A stretch of 64,000 nucleotides of DNA from Sorghum bicolor (Eukaryota; Streptophyta; Magnoliopsida; Poales; Poaceae), in NCBI RefSeq assembly GCF_000003195.3, contig NC_012870.2, forward strand, positions 19,088,501 to 19,152,500. Reading direction: 5' to 3'. Below are positions 35,657 to 48,987 of the stretch, in pieces (the first letter of the stretch is position 1; the number at the start of each line of letters is the position of its first letter). The notes beneath the pieces are model-generated. The model was not told the DNA's origin, did no database searches, and saw nothing but the letters and a program-made list of their open reading frames with translations. A program made the translations under genes and the position numbers.

Positions 35657-38564
35657 CAGGATGGGAGTGGGACTAAAGCTCTATCACCATCTATATCTGT
35701 TCGGAGGAGGAAGAAGGGACTTGGTCCACCATTTGATAAGAATGGTCGGAATTTTAGTTTTGCTGTTAAGGATGAAAACTTCCCGTTCAGGGAGGTGGAA
35801 GAAGATGCTCTGACGCTGAAATTTGCTCCGATCAAACTTTGTTGGCTCAAACGTAGTAATAGCTTGAACAATCTGGGCAGGAGAGTTATCGCAGGCATCC
35901 TAGGGCCATGCCCGGGAGTGGGTACACGCGGCATCCATCCGCAAGGTGGTGAGGGGAAAGAGGTGGTTGACCTCGAGTCGAGGCACCCCCCTCTGGGATC
36001 CTGATATCTAATCCGAGGCAGAGTCGATTGTCTGGATCACGCAAACCCTAAGGAGATAAAAATCCCCAAATCTTCCAATCTCACACGATTTGTTAGTCAC
36101 CTGTGGAGAGGAGCGCCTTCCAAATCTTTTGCAGCGGCGGTGAAGACAGTGACCGCACCTACGGTCGCTGTCATGCAGCCTCGTGGTGAGGGTCGCGGTG
36201 GAGGATTCGGAATGAATCGTGGTGGATTTGGATACAACAGAGGAGGTTTCAATAGGGGAACTTTCGGTCGTAATCGTGGAGGTTTTGGAGGTAGGGGTTT
36301 TGGGCCGAATCGTGGTGGTGGTGGGAGACAGGGAGAAGGAGGAGGCCAAATGGATCTCAGATCAAATTCATGGAAGCGCAAGGAGGTAACACCAGTTGGG
36401 GAAGAGAAGTTAAAGCCAGTTGAAGAAGGGGCTGCGGGGGAAGATCGGCAGAAGCAAAGTCAAGACTCAGATCTGTCCAACTGGGAGAAGAGTCAAGAGA
36501 TGCCACCAGAGAAGCAGAGTTCATGGGGCTTGCAAGGGGCAATTGCAACTGGTGAGGGGGATCAGAAAGAAATAGGTAAATCCACTGGGCTTCCTCGCAC
36601 CAATCCTCAAAATCAGAAGTTAGCTTGTGAAAATTGTGGTTTGTTCAATCATAATACTAAAGATTGCAAAAGGAGTTCTTGTGAAATCTATGGTCTTAGC
36701 AATCATTCTACTTTTGAATGCAAGAACTGTTTAGCTTGGAACTATGGTCCAAAGTTGTGTGCTACCCAAGTAGAGGATCAAAGTTTCTTCTTTATTGATG
36801 AGTTGATTGACTCTAGGGTAGCAAGGGAAAAAGCTTGTACTGTGGTTATGACTGTGGTCACTGGTTCAGTGAATGCTAAACAGATAGAACATGAGTTCAT
36901 GAACCTGATTGGAGCAGCTTCATGGAGGTGGATTGCTAGGCCTGTAGGAGAAGGCAAGTTCACAATGAGATTTCCTACTGAGAAGATGGCTCAGGAATGG
37001 AGCTTCTTATAGAATCTGAATATGAGAAATGGAGCTTAGATTAAAATTGAATCTTGGTCCCCATCAGTGGGTGCTAAAGGAGTTCTACAGACAGCTTGGT
37101 TTAGAGTTAGGAAAATTCCAGCTGATCAGAGATCTATTCTAACCCTTGCTAAAGTAGGAGGGCTAGTTGGAAAAGTCATGGAAATAGATGAGGAATCTCG
37201 ATTCAGATATGATTATGTCAGACTGAAGATTGCTTGTAGAGATATTTCCAAAGTTCCAAAAACTGCAGAAGGAACTCTAGGTCTGTATATTATTGACTTT
37301 GAATTTGAAAGAGAGATCCCTGATGGAAAAGGTGAGAGGATGCTGAGAAATGGTATTAAAGTTGGGGAGGATGCTCAACCTCCACAAAAAACCCAAAAGT
37401 GATGAGAAAGCTGAGAATCAAAAACTTGATAAAGAATCCACAAGATCTGATGGTTCCATTCAGGATCAAGGAGATCAATCTGGGAAACAGGTACAAGCTA
37501 TGTTTTGGTCAGCACCTCCTAAGATTAGTTTTAACAGAAGATCCCAAACTAAGCTGATGGTTGATGCACAAAAGGCACCCAGTGATGGTGGTGACAATGA
37601 CAAAGTTCATATTCCTGATACTTTTGAGGATTCTGATACATATAGTGATTCTTTTATAAGAAAGATCAAACAACTCACTAGTGATGAAGTGGGTCAATCT
37701 TCTAAAGAGGGTCAAGGTGATTCTTCTAAACAGATTTGGTTTGTCCAAACTGATTTGTCCAAAATAGTTGACAATGCAGTTGGTTATTCTGTGGATCCAA
37801 TGGGAAAAAATGAATTATTTTGTGAGGGAAAAGAACAGTCAGCTGGTGAAAAGAATTGCAAAAGGAAAAGCCAATCTCCAGAAATCTTTATGTCTGATGA
37901 CAACATTGTCAATACTCAAGATAGTGTGCAAGAGGATAACAATCTGATCAACAAAGATGGTAGGCTGAATGAACATGGTGTAAATACAGGAGATATTGGT
38001 GTTGTGCCTGAACAAAAAGCTTATAAGATTCAAGAGAGAAGGAGTGAAAGATTGAAGAAAGACACAAGGATGACGACTATGGAAAAGATTGAGAAGGCTG
38101 GAGCTAAAAAGAATCTAGAAGGTAATTCAAAAATAACCAATTCTTTTTCTATTCTTTCTGTAGAAGATATTATTCATACCACTGCTGATATGGGGATTTT
38201 GGTAGACAGTAATAATTTTGATACTTTTGACCTAATAAATGATTTAGAGAATGCTAGAAATGATTTATATCATAAACAAATTGAGCAAAAAAATAAATCT
38301 CAAACTGATACAGTTGAGATTGATAAAAAAGATGATGGACAGATACATGAGTTAGATTGGTTACATGAGGAATCCTCTAAGACAGAGGATTTTATTTTGG
38401 TGGAGTCCAGAAAAAAGAGGAGAGAAAATAGGAAGAAATTAAAAATCTCTCCATCAAAGCAAGTGATTAATCAGGACCAGGAAGTTCCTGGCCTGATCAA
38501 GAAGAAAGGGAGGAAGCCTTGTAATGCTTCTGTACCTAGAAACACTAGATGTAAAAAGTCATAA
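35657..38564 (+). pseudogene. LINE ORF1 (RNA-binding Gag-like protein), broken
   Basis: One reading frame can be followed from about 35657 with in-frame stops at 36002, 37010 and 37037. It then shifts frame in an A-rich run near 37390 and stays open to 38564. Visible parts in order: an unrecognised N-terminal segment; a Gly/Arg/Asn-rich RGG-type region (36180-36340); three zinc-knuckle-like units near 36630-36770; and a conserved segment resembling plant LINE ORF1 DUF4283. A long acidic, Lys-rich tail follows. The first knuckle is complete (C-x2-C-x4-H-x4-C). The second has Tyr for the second Cys and the third has Tyr for His. In live elements this protein coats the LINE RNA. Confidence 0.75.
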
Positions 38565-38568
38565 TAAA

Positions 38569-41500
38569 ATGCAAGGCCTTATTTGGAATTGTAGGGGCCT
38601 TAGAAAGAAAGGGGTCTCTACTTTTCTTAAAGATCTCATTTATCAATATAATTTCCACTTTCTAGGAATTCAAGAAACTATGATTAAAGATTGTGATGAA
38701 AAACTTTTGAGGAAATTTGATCCTAATCAGGATTACTTGTGGTTGTATAATTCAACACATGGAAAATCTGGGGGTATTCTTGTGGGGGTTAGGAAAGAAT
38801 GGTTTGATATTGGCTCATTCCAACAAGGGGATTTTATGTTACAGGTGAATTTGTGGGATAAAATGGAAAAGATTAAATGGAATCTTTTGATAGTATATGG
38901 AGCTGCTCAGGAGGAACATAAAATGGATTTCTTAGCTGAATTATCAGCTTTCTGTACTAGAAATCAGGAACCTATTTTGGTTGGTGGAGATTTCAATATT
39001 ATCAGATTTGCAATAGAAAGGAATAAGCCTGGTGGCACTTTGAGATATTCTGATATTTTCAATACCCTCATCAATTTTCATGAACTTAGGGAACTTGAGA
39101 TGTCTGGGGGAGTATTCACTTGGTCAAACAATCAAGTCAATCCAACTTTGGAAAAACTTGATAGAATCCTTATTTTCAAAGATTGGGAGGATATCTTTCC
39201 TAATGTTTTAGTTAAAAAATTACCTAGGGAGGTCTCTGATCATAATCCTTTGATTCTATTTTCTGAAACTATCCCTAATCAGAGACATATTGAATTCAAA
39301 TTTGATCTGAACTGGTTAAATCATCCTGAGTTTATTCCAAAGGTTAGAAATATTTGGACCAAACCATGTAGAGCTAAAACCAGTCTTGATAAAATTCAGC
39401 AGAAATTGAAGATACTGAAACAGTACTTCAAAGGCTAGGGCTTCAATCTGCAAGGTGATCTTAAAAAACAAAGATGTTCTAACAGTGAGGAAATAAAAAA
39501 ATTGGAAGTATTAGAGGAAGTGAATGGGCTTAATGCTGAACTAGCTGAGATGAAAACTAGATTGATTTGTGAAAATTTACTTCTTTTGGATCAAGAGGAA
39601 ACATACTGGTACAATAGATCTCATGAACAATGGTAACTAAAAGGAGATAATAATACTAGTTATTTTCACAAAATTGCCAATGGCAGGAAAAGAAAAAACA
39701 AGATCATAACTTTTGAATGTGATGGAAACATTATTGAGGGGGATGAAGATCTTTTGAAGCATGCATCTGAATATTATGCTGAGTTGGTTGGTCCTGAAAT
39801 AGAACACAATATACAGATTGACCAAAGTTTGTGGGATGAAATTGATAAAGTGTCTGATTTGGAGAATGAATTTTTATGCAGACCTTTTTTTGAAAGTGAG
39901 GTTAAAGAATCTTTGTTTCAAATGGAAAAAAACAAAGCAGCTGGCCTAGATAAGATACCAATTGAGTTTTATCAAATGTGTTGGGAAATTGTGAAAGATG
40001 ATATTATGCAATTATTCTTAGACTTTCATGAAGGAAAGGTAGACATTAGTAGATTGAATTATAGGGTGATTACTCTGCTACCTAAAGTTAGTGATGCTAC
40101 TAAAATTCAACAATATAGACCGATTTGCTTACTAAATTGTTTGTACAAGCTGATTACCAAAGTTTTGACTGTGAGATTGGAAAAAATCGCTGAAAAACGT
40201 ATACATCACAATCAAACTGCTTTTATGAAAGGAAGAAAATCATGAGTGGCATTATGATTCTGCATGAAATCTTACATGAAACCAAAAGGACTAAACAAAT
40301 TGGGATCATCTTAAATTAGATTTTGAAAAAGCCTATGATAAAGTGAAATGGAGTTTTCTCTTCAAATGTTTTGAGGCTAGAGGTTTCTGCCCCAAATGGT
40401 GTGAATGGATAAAAAATATGGTTTCCGGGGGAACAGTTAGTGTTAAGTTGAATGATCTAGTTGGGAGATACATAAGAAGTTACAAAGGAGTGAGACAAGG
40501 AGATCCTTTATCTCCTATTCTATTCAATTTTGTGGCTGATGGCTTGACTAGAATGATTCATAAGGCCCAAGCTAATGATCTATTTCATGGGTTGGTGGAT
40601 CATATTATAGATAAAGGAGTTGGAGTATTACAATATGTAGATGATACGATTTTATGTTTGAAACACAACATTGATGATGCAAGAAATTTGAAGCTGCTGC
40701 TGTACATGTATGAACTAATGACTGGTTTGAAAATAAATTTCCTTAAAAGTGAGATTCTTACCATTAATGATGAGGAGAATTGGGCTAATACTTATGCTGA
40801 TCTGTTCAATTGCCAAATTGGAACCTTCCCTATAAAATATCTAGGAGTTCCTGTGAGTCCTAGTAGGCTTCATGTAACTGACTGGCTTCCTTTAGTGGAT
40901 AAAAATGCTAAGAAGTTGGATGTTTGGCAAGGTGGATCATTATCGATAGCTGGTAGTACAACTCTTATTAAATCCAGTTTGAACAATGCCCCTATATATC
41001 ACATGTCCATTTACTTGTTTCCCAAAACAATACAAAGTAGGTTGGACAAGTTGAGAAGGACTTTTTTTCTGGCAAGGTGGGGGACAAGGAAAAAGTATCA
41101 TCTTGTTAGATGGACTAAGATTTGTAAGAATAAAAAGAAAGGAGGGCTTGGAATTAAGGACATTTCTAAAATGAACATTAGCCTTTTGTGTAAATGGTTC
41201 TGGAAACTTGAAAAAGAGGATGGGATGTGGCAGCAGATCATTAAATTCAAATATATAAAAAATGCCTCAATTTGCACTGTGAAACACAGGCAAAATGACT
41301 CTGCTATCTGGACTGATTTGTTGAAAATTAGAGAAATATATTTGCAAGGGAGAAAAATTATAATTGGTAATGGGAAATCAACTCTGTTTGGGAGAGATAC
41401 ATGGTTGTATGATAAACCGTTGCAATTGTTATTCCTGATCTGTTCAAAATTTGTGTGCATCAAAATTTGAAGGTATATGAAGTTAGGCAAAACATTCAAG

Positions 41501-42219
41501 TAGTTACTTTCTCAAGATGGTTAGTAGATAAATTACGGGATGATTGGATCAGCATTATGGAGGACTTCAAAAAAGTTATTTTTACTGATGCTAATGATGA
41601 TATTTCTTGGAAATTTGGTAAAAGTGGTCGTTTCTCTGTTAAATCCTGTTATGATACTATGACTACAAATGATTCTGGCATATATCATAAAAGGATTTGG
41701 AAAAGTGCGATACCAGCGAAGATAAAAATATTCTTGTGGCTTATGCTTAACAATGCTGTGTTGACACCACTTGTTATTTTTGTGATAAAACTGAAAATTT
41801 ATCTCACTTGTTCTTTCAATGTAGTACTGCTAAAGCAGTTTGGACAATAGTTGCTAAATGTATTGGAGCTGATAATATTCCTTGTTCTTTTGAGCAATGT
41901 TGGAATTGGTGTGATGTTTGGATACCTTCAGGAAAACAGTTTCATGCAACTGGGGATTGCAGCAGTATGTTGGGCTATCTGGAAAGCCCGAAATAGAACA
42001 TGTTTTGAGGGGAAACTCCTATCAAACCCAATCTCTATTATTTGTCATGCTTGTGCTTTAATGAAATACTGGGCAGGTCTTTTCAAGGAAGTAGACAAGG
42101 AAACCTTGGAGAATGGAGTAAACACGATGCTCAAGATCGCTACCTCTCTTCTTGCTAAGAGGAACAGAGAGGGAGAGCTGCTGATGAAAGACAATGATGA
42201 TGACAACCAAGAAGAGTAG
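38569..42219 (+). pseudogene. LINE ORF2 (endonuclease plus reverse transcriptase), broken
   Basis: The ATG at 38569 directly follows ORF1. An APE-type endonuclease is clear: WNCRGL, GIQET, GGDFN, SDHNPL. Stops interrupt the frame at 39436 and 39634. The RT finger region (KAAGLDKIPIEFY, LPKV...YRPICLLN) runs to 40245, then frameshifts and another stop precede the palm. RT motifs GVRQGDPLSP and QYVDD are retained, with the thumb region after them. Another frameshift near 41440 leads into a zf-RVT-like C-terminus (WKSAIPAKIKIFLW) and a WAIWKARN block ending at 42219. It can no longer make an intact enzyme. Confidence 0.85.
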
Positions 42220-42783
42220 AAGACCTCTTGTCAAGTACCTGAAGAAAGCGTCCAGCTGTGATGCGATTTGGGTCTATCTTGCTTTTGTGTTTTGTAATCT
42301 GATCTGTTTTCTGACTTGTCATAGTCAGATCGTTGGAGAAGTAGGTTTCAATAGCTTTATCTCGATGGTAGCTTTTGTAGTAGTGAGGTTTCTCTGGGTT
42401 TTGCTCATTCTGTCTTTCTATATTGCTTCCTAAAGACTTTGTATTTCCGTTAGTGATAATGGAAATGAGGTTCACCTTGGTTTAAAAGAAAAAGCTAGCA
42501 TACAAAGATAAGGGCTCCGTCTCGGGACATAAAAGCTTGGCGACCAATATTATTATTTGTGGAGATCGAGCGAGCTGCTCTAGGCTGATAAATAAAAGGA
42601 TATGAAAAAACTATTAGTCCAACTGTTGTCGTGATATCTGTAACTGCATCAATGATATCATTGTATCATATATGATTCATAAAAACTAAGGACTTATTTC
42701 GATAGAGCCCTGGGCCCTGGCCTAGGCGTTCTCTTACCCAGCTAAGTGCATCTAGCTAGGCTCGGGTGCTCAAAGTGAAATGC

Positions 42784-42787
<4 letters not shown>

Positions 42788-42823
<36 letters not shown>
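42788..42823. repeat. (TA)n microsatellite
   Basis: A nearly perfect TA dinucleotide run just left of the TIR element described next. A matching TA run lies at that element's right end. Confidence 0.9.
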
Positions 42824-42863
42824 TATACATACACTCTGTAGCTAGCTACAAAATATCATATTC

Positions 42864-45800
42864 TGTAGCCAGGCCGGTGTACGCACTCAGCAGCGCGTTC
42901 GACGCACCCAGCAAAGCGTTCGAACTGACCGGCAACGAGCGTGCGTAATTTGCTGCTGCATGTCTGCATGCACGTCATTATTATGTGCTAATTACCGTAA
43001 TCATTATCCTGCAGCTGAGGCATTTTTCACTGAGGTCAACGCATGCATGTTTCCAGGATGCACCCTTTGCATTATCATAATTTATTATGGTAATTCTTCC
43101 TCCAAATTATCGTAATTTAATAAGAGAATTACATTAATTTGAATTAATAATGATAATTTACTAAAAATAATATGTAATTTGGAGAGAGAATTACCATAAC
43201 CTACTATTGTTATAGTAACCGGTCACTGGAGTAAGAAATATTTTTTATAACTTTTTGGTCAACTTGGGTGAGATTTACCATAATTTAGTATAAAACTATT
43301 TTAAGATTACGATAATACTTGGTCACGAAATAGTTTAGTATTAAGCAATTTTGAGTTATTAATTACTATAATGTCAGGATCAATTTACCCTACAATGTGG
43401 TTACTTAAGGTACCACTTACTATTGACTCGGCCAATTTTCGATGAACCAATTACGATAATCAGAACAGGGAGTTACGATAATTTGAAATCTGTTTAAAGA
43501 AAGTTTTGAAACAACCATAATATGTCTTTCCAAAGACATGTACATTGATACGTTTTTCTAACATAACAAAATAGAAGTGTAAATCGTACAAGACACTGTC
43601 CCCACATATTTTGAACCATGACACGAATCAAAATCCTGTGCGCCAGCATAAGCATCCCTACTGGATCTGGATGCCTATTTTGCAGCGGCATAAGCATCCC
43701 CAGATGCATGACCAATGGCCGGTGGTCAAATTGAAGTTGATGCAGAACACATATTAATAGCTGTCCTCAAATATAATGAAGTCAAGCAGACATGGCCTAA
43801 TATTTGTTCAAATGCCTTTCTCGCTTGAAACATCATGATAAGAATAGTAAGTATTATGGTTTTCTCTGGAACCAGGACATACAGAAAATTGTAGATCGGC
43901 ATAATGACCATAATCTTTTCTCTAGTATCTCTTTCAATTAGATTCTTACGTACATAAAAAGTAGAGTATATGTGAAAATAGATCATCATGCCACACCTAT
44001 TTAAATATATACTTGATTGTATATTTAAAGGCTTCAGAAATGCAGTTTCTGTATATCTATAGTGCGATAGATTTAGCACTATGATGATTAGAACGAATAA
44101 TGAAAATAAATAGGAGTTACCAAAATTTGTTAAACGTTTTACTAGAAAATATATGCCATTGTCACTATAATTTATGACTTGCTATCCTTGTGAATTGACA
44201 ACTGATTTACAAGAATTTAGCGCATGATTTACAAGATTCAACCTTGCATGTGAATTACTATAATGCATGCCTTCCTGTCCTTGTGAATTTGACATTATGG
44301 TTTACGATAACTTCATACATGATTTACGGAATCTATGCTCTTGAAATTTTAGAGTTGTGTAATTTAACATTGTCAAACCTGCCATGGCACAAAATTGTTC
44401 AGATGTTATGATCACTACAACAATTCCCAAATCTCCATGCCTAACCAGATCAGCAAAAAAACACTAATAAAAGTTGATCTAAGTGAAGCAATAATATATG
44501 GCAGTCAACTTAAATGGACAAAAAATCCAAACTACTCTGGCCAGCGAGGTATTAATTTTCAGTACCCACGAAAGTGAGAAATAAAAAAAATCTCTCTATG
44601 AGAAATACTACTACTACTTAGCAACATAGGATCCATTGCTGGTGGACAAGTGAAGCTTACGACAATTTCGTTAATCTCCTACAGAATCATGATTGCATTC
44701 CGATCGCATACAGTTTAATTACTCACCAGCTCTGATGAAAGAACCTATTAGAAATACAGAACCCAAAGCATCTTGTGCTATGCAATAACAATTTCTACTC
44801 ATCAATCCAGCCAAAATATTATGATGAGCTATATCACGATCAGATATGAAACAAAGGTGTTCGTTCAAACAAAAAAGATCTAAAACAAAATAAATTTATT
44901 ATAGGATTAGTGCTAGTATGGAGCGGCTCACCTGGATAGGCTGCATACATTTTTCTTCACAACTGTTCTCGGAAGCTTGGAGCAGTGCGGTTCGAGCCTT
45001 TGAGGTATTCACGACATAACTTACACAGGTAACAAATGGGTATTATGAATATAAGTTTTTACGGAAATTTTCGACTATGGTTGACGGTAAAAATTAATAA
45101 GGATGATCAAAATTACCATAATGAAGATAGGGAGCTACCAGAATTTAGGGTCATGGTATTCTGATGCTACTCAAATCAGGAGCACAATAGGCTGTTAAGT
45201 AATTACAATAATTGGAATCAATAATTTAGTTAGGGACTAGCCAAAAATTTTCCTCAGATGATATCGATATATTACAATATATTTATGTCCTTTATATATG
45301 AATCACTATAATCTATTCTGATTATACTATATTTGTTCTCTGTTCATAAATAATACAAAATCAAAGGATCTGACATTCAAAAATTTGGTTTAAAAAAAAA
45401 CAGCCAGCTAACACAACCTAAAATCAATAGGATCTACAAACCTTCACACTCTAGCTAATGTGGCCAATAGATCTGTAATAATAAACAATATTTGAACCTA
45501 CGGGAGTCACAAACAGCTACCACTACCAAAACCCAGATGGCTAATCGGACAAATGGAATTAACTAAGTGACTGATGAATAATTAATCAAGAAATTACCAT
45601 AAGAAATCGACGGTCTTCCTAAACTCGTGACTCTGATTCAGACAAAAAATATCATAAATACCTCTCTGATTTACGACAAACAAAGTTACAATAATTAAGT
45701 AGCATGAATAGGAACATGTATTGTGCTTGATCTAAAATACGGTATCATTTAGAATATTGGTTGTGGGACTATTAATAAAATTGCTAAAACCATGCACACT

Positions 45801-46499
45801 GAAAGAACTAACAGGGTTCCTGAATCTGAATACGAACCAAAATTGTGTAATCTGGTAAGGTTGATTTTCAGAAAACATGAGTAGAACATGAACTCCAGAA
45901 TGGCACCGGAAGAGAGAACGGACGCTCCGTCGTCACCGGGGAAGAAGCTGCCGTGGAGCGCAGGGCGAGCCACGCCGTCGCCTCAAGCCCCATCCACCAC
46001 TGGTTGGGGATGGGAAGCCACGCACGGCCAGGGGCCGCCATGCCCGCCGGTTGGTCGTGCCGCCGCGCCCGTGGGGAGCAGATCAGGGCGGGGAGGCGGA
46101 GGGCCGGCCACCGACGCCGCCAGGAAGGTGAAGGAGCCGCCGCCTCACCGGGAAGGTGGAGGAGCCGCCGCTGCGACAGGGAGAGGTGCCCGGCCGGGGG
46201 AGGGCTACGCCAAGTGGGGTGGCGCTACGCCCACGGTGCCGATTCGGCGGATGAGAGGGGGGAGCTCCGGCGCCGATGTGCTCGGTGGGTTGCGGGAGGA
46301 CGCGGCGAGGTGTGGGGGAGAAATCCCAATGTGTTCGGGGGTGGGCAGATGCGGGCGAGGTGTCGGTGTTGGATTGTTGAGACCGGACAAATCAACGTGA
46401 TTAATTATTGGATATTGGGTTGTGGGACCGGCCACAGGCTCAGCCATGCGGGAGAGAGATGCATGGTAGCGAGATTGGCTCAGTCGGATGGCCTGGCTA

Positions 46500-46501
<2 letters not shown>
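42864..46501. mobile_element. Non-autonomous TIR element with dispersed TTAC-ATAAT motifs
   Basis: The left end TGTAGCCAGGCC (42864-42875) is the exact inverted copy of the right end GGCCTGGCTACA (46490-46501). Over 43.0-45.7 kb the word TTAC(C/G/T/A)ATAAT and its complement recur at least a dozen times, for example near 42990, 43190, 43275, 43305, 43450, 43470, 44255, 44300, 45115 and 45670. No transposase is encoded. A GC-rich block at 45890-46440, very different in composition, may be a captured gene fragment. The target duplication is unclear because both flanks are TA-rich. Superfamily not assigned. Confidence 0.5.

Positions 46502-46505
<4 letters not shown>

Positions 46506-46549
<44 letters not shown>
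46506..46549. repeat. (TA)n microsatellite
   Basis: About 22 TA units immediately after the right inverted repeat of the TIR element. Confidence 0.95.
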
Positions 46550-46551
<2 letters not shown>

Positions 46552-46567
46552 TGGTTTCACCCCTTCC

Positions 46568-46732
46568 GTTCCATCAAAAAGTGAAATGCCTATATAGTGG
46601 TTTCGACCCCTCCCGTTCCATCAAAAAGTGAAATGCCTAGAACAGATTCTTGTGTCGGAAATCAAATTCTCCTGTTCCATCAAAAAGTGAAATGCCTAGA
46701 ATAGATTCTTGTGTCGGAAATCAAATTGACCC
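46568..46732. repeat. Three-copy tandem repeat, 47- and 59-bp spacing
   Basis: The word GTTCCATCAAAAAGTGAAAT begins at 46568, 46615 and 46674. Copies 2 and 3 share a 59-bp unit that includes AGATTCTTGTGTCGG; the first unit is 12 bp shorter. No coding function is evident. Confidence 0.85.
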
Positions 46733-47655
46733 AGCATAGTGCCAAGCCAAAGGATCCCTGACTTCCCGTGACATAGCTAGGCCTCCACCTCAACCTTCTG
46801 TTGTTATTGTTGTAACATCCGGGTCCGGAGTTTAATAAGATTAATAGAATATTTATACTAACAAGTTGTAATTTCTTTTCTAGAAATCTACCTCCAAACG
46901 TGCTTGATCTAGAGCAATTTTAGGATAGGTGATCGAAAGTTCTTTTCAAATGCACATGAGTGAGGACAAACTGTATAGAAAAGACTACTGTTGGTCTATG
47001 AGAACATTCTATGTCTAAAAAAACTGCCAAATATAAGCGGGTCTGACGTCAAAGAAACATGATGTTACAGTTGTCCACCCCATGCCTCCTCTCTCAGCAC
47101 CACATTTCTCTAACAATATATCCTTTATTTTTTTTTTAAAAAAAAAGAACAATGGAAGAGACTTCCCACTTCTGTGTCACCGCACACACTGTTTGCATTA
47201 TTATATAGTTTCAACGAAATTGTTGAAGATAAGTCAGGCGAACAAAACACAAAAAACATGCATGACATAATCGTTGAATCTATTTTGCATCTTTAGTCTT
47301 AGGCTGAAGAGTAATTACCCCAAAATTTAGACTAAAGGGCGGTAGGCATTCTTCATAAAAATAATCGAAGAACGGCATCAAATCCTCCTTTATCACTTTC
47401 CAGAATAGTTCAGTACCTGGAGCTTTATTGTGTTCCATTTAGAACAAAGCCTCTTCGACCTCTGAGTAAACGTTGTTACGTTGATGTAAGCATATCATAT
47501 AGTTCTTTTTTCCCCCCAATACAAGCTAATAGTACAAATTAGTGAATGCATGCATTATTGATTATATATATATGATCGGATAGTCGATGCCTGCGCTGAT
47601 AAAGATCCATCTTTCTCGTCGCATGCACTAGCACTTGTAGCTACACCAACACACA
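46733..47655. other. Spacer 3' of BSP copy 2
   Basis: AT-rich sequence with no gene. TGTAACATCCGGGTCCGGAG near 46812 looks like the start of an LTR, but no matching end was found. Confidence 0.4.
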
Positions 47656-48464
47656 TCAGCCTCCGTACTTGGCCTTGTAATCCTTCCACAGCTGCTGCAC
47701 ATTCTTCCCCAGAATCTGCGCAAAGAAATCGTCGGAGTAGCCGCCTTTCATCTTGGCGTTGAGCTGCGCGACGAAGCCCGGCTTCAGCGAGTCGCAGTAA
47801 TCCAGGAACCTCGCCGTCACATCATACCCCTGATCCCACCGGTCTCCCTGCCCCGGCTTCCCCCAGTGCCCCGGCGCGTACCCGGCCTTCAGCCTGACGT
47901 AGTCGGCGATGCCCTCGATGAGGCCGCCGTTCGCCTTGCCCTGTCCGTCCCACTGCCACACGTGCGTTACCTCGTGGTACAGCACCCCAGCCGCCTGATG
48001 GAACATTCATATACATGTCGTGTGTAATTTCTTAAATCTTTTTGTTAAAAAAAACCCCAGTTTAGTAAGCTTTGTTCACACAACAATTAATTAGCGGCCG
48101 ATGTTACTGTTACCTCTGTCTTGATGTCACCAGAGTAGCCGCCGACGTACTGGGCACTGAGGTGGATGCCGTTGCCGCTGGTGAAGGCCACGCCGCCGAT
48201 GTCCTCGACGACGAGGGTGACGGAGCTGACGGGCTTGCGGCTGCCGGGGTTGGGCTGGCTGAAGGTCTTCCAGCAAAAGGAGGAGGCGTCCGAGAGCACT
48301 CGCCTCGAGTACGCGACGCCGATGTCCCGGCCGAACCGCTTGCCGCCCGCCGTGCTCGACGCGGCGTTCGTCGCGCTGAACGTGACCGCGCCGGCGGCCG
48401 CCACGCCGGCCAGGAGAGAAGCGAGCGCTACGACGACGACGGCGGCACGCCTCATCGTCGTCAT
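47656..48464 (-). CDS. Basic secretory protein (PR-17 family), copy 2
   Basis: Two exons, 48464-48114 and 47994-47656, give 229 residues from this ATG. Other in-frame ATGs at 48488 and 48455 are possible; the 48455 start gives the length closest to the other copies. A signal peptide (...ASLLAGVAAAGAVTF) precedes the BSP domain with HEVTH (HExxH), EGIADYVRL and GYDVTARFLDYCDSL. Exon 2 is almost the same as in copy 3 (about eight differences in 113 residues), whereas exon 1 is clearly more divergent. TATTTAAA on the minus strand at 48516-48523 is a candidate TATA box. Role as for copy 1: secreted, defence-associated, possibly a metalloprotease. Confidence 0.9.
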
Positions 48465-48523
48465 GTCGCTTGAGAGTGTAGGCGCCATGGAACGAACGGG
48501 ATGGTGTGTTGAGGGTTTAAATA

Positions 48524-48987
48524 GATCGACGGGCAACCTGTGGCAAGATATATAGATAACGTGCGTGGCGTCACCAAATTAATGATTTGTTGGGTGCGTG
48601 TGAGGCAGCATTTTGGTTGACTCGATCGATCGGGTCTGGGGTCAAGCACTAGTTGGGTTGGGAAATTTGACGAATGGGTACGTTGCTCAATGCTCTCCTG
48701 CTGCCGCCTCTCCACGTCCACGAAGACAGCAGGTCTACGACGACGACGCCGTATCCGTATGGACGCGCCACGTTCCGCGCCTGCACGCGTCCGTCCGGTG
48801 CTCTGCGTTAGTGCTGGCTGGTGGGTTGGGTGCCTGCGTTGTTGCGGTGTTCGTCAAAAGCTGTGGAAAAAAAGAAGGCGCGCGCGGGATATGGTGGATC
48901 GCAGCGTAATGAGGTTGTCAATTTAGATAAGATCTTAGCTTAATCATAAGATTGTATAAGTCGTAAAAGTAGTCAAATCAAATTCCT
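48524..48987. other. Upstream spacer of BSP copy 2
   Basis: Contains a second TATA-like run near 48548-48556 and GC-richer sequence at 48690-48900 without a supported gene. Confidence 0.4.

Larger units (their letters stand above)
35495..42492 (+). mobile_element. L1-type LINE, near full length, decayed
   Basis: About 7.0 kb with ORF1 (RGG, CCHC knuckles) followed by ORF2 (endonuclease, reverse transcriptase, C-terminal RVT-associated region). It ends in GGTTTAAAAGAAA, the usual plant L1 3' end. The 10-bp word AGCTAGCATA at 35485-35494 and 42493-42502 is a candidate target duplication and sets the 5' end. That word is common in grasses, so the boundary is tentative. Confidence 0.75.

Noticed and set aside
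45888..46597. Open frames in the GC-rich block (170 and 214 aa) resembling low-complexity proteins
   Set aside because: Several frames are open at once, the protein is Gly/Arg/Pro low complexity, and one frame runs into a TA microsatellite. Treated as a captured fragment at most.
46812..46860. TGTAACATCCGGGTCCGGAG as an LTR start
   Set aside because: No matching LTR end, target duplication or internal domains found nearby.
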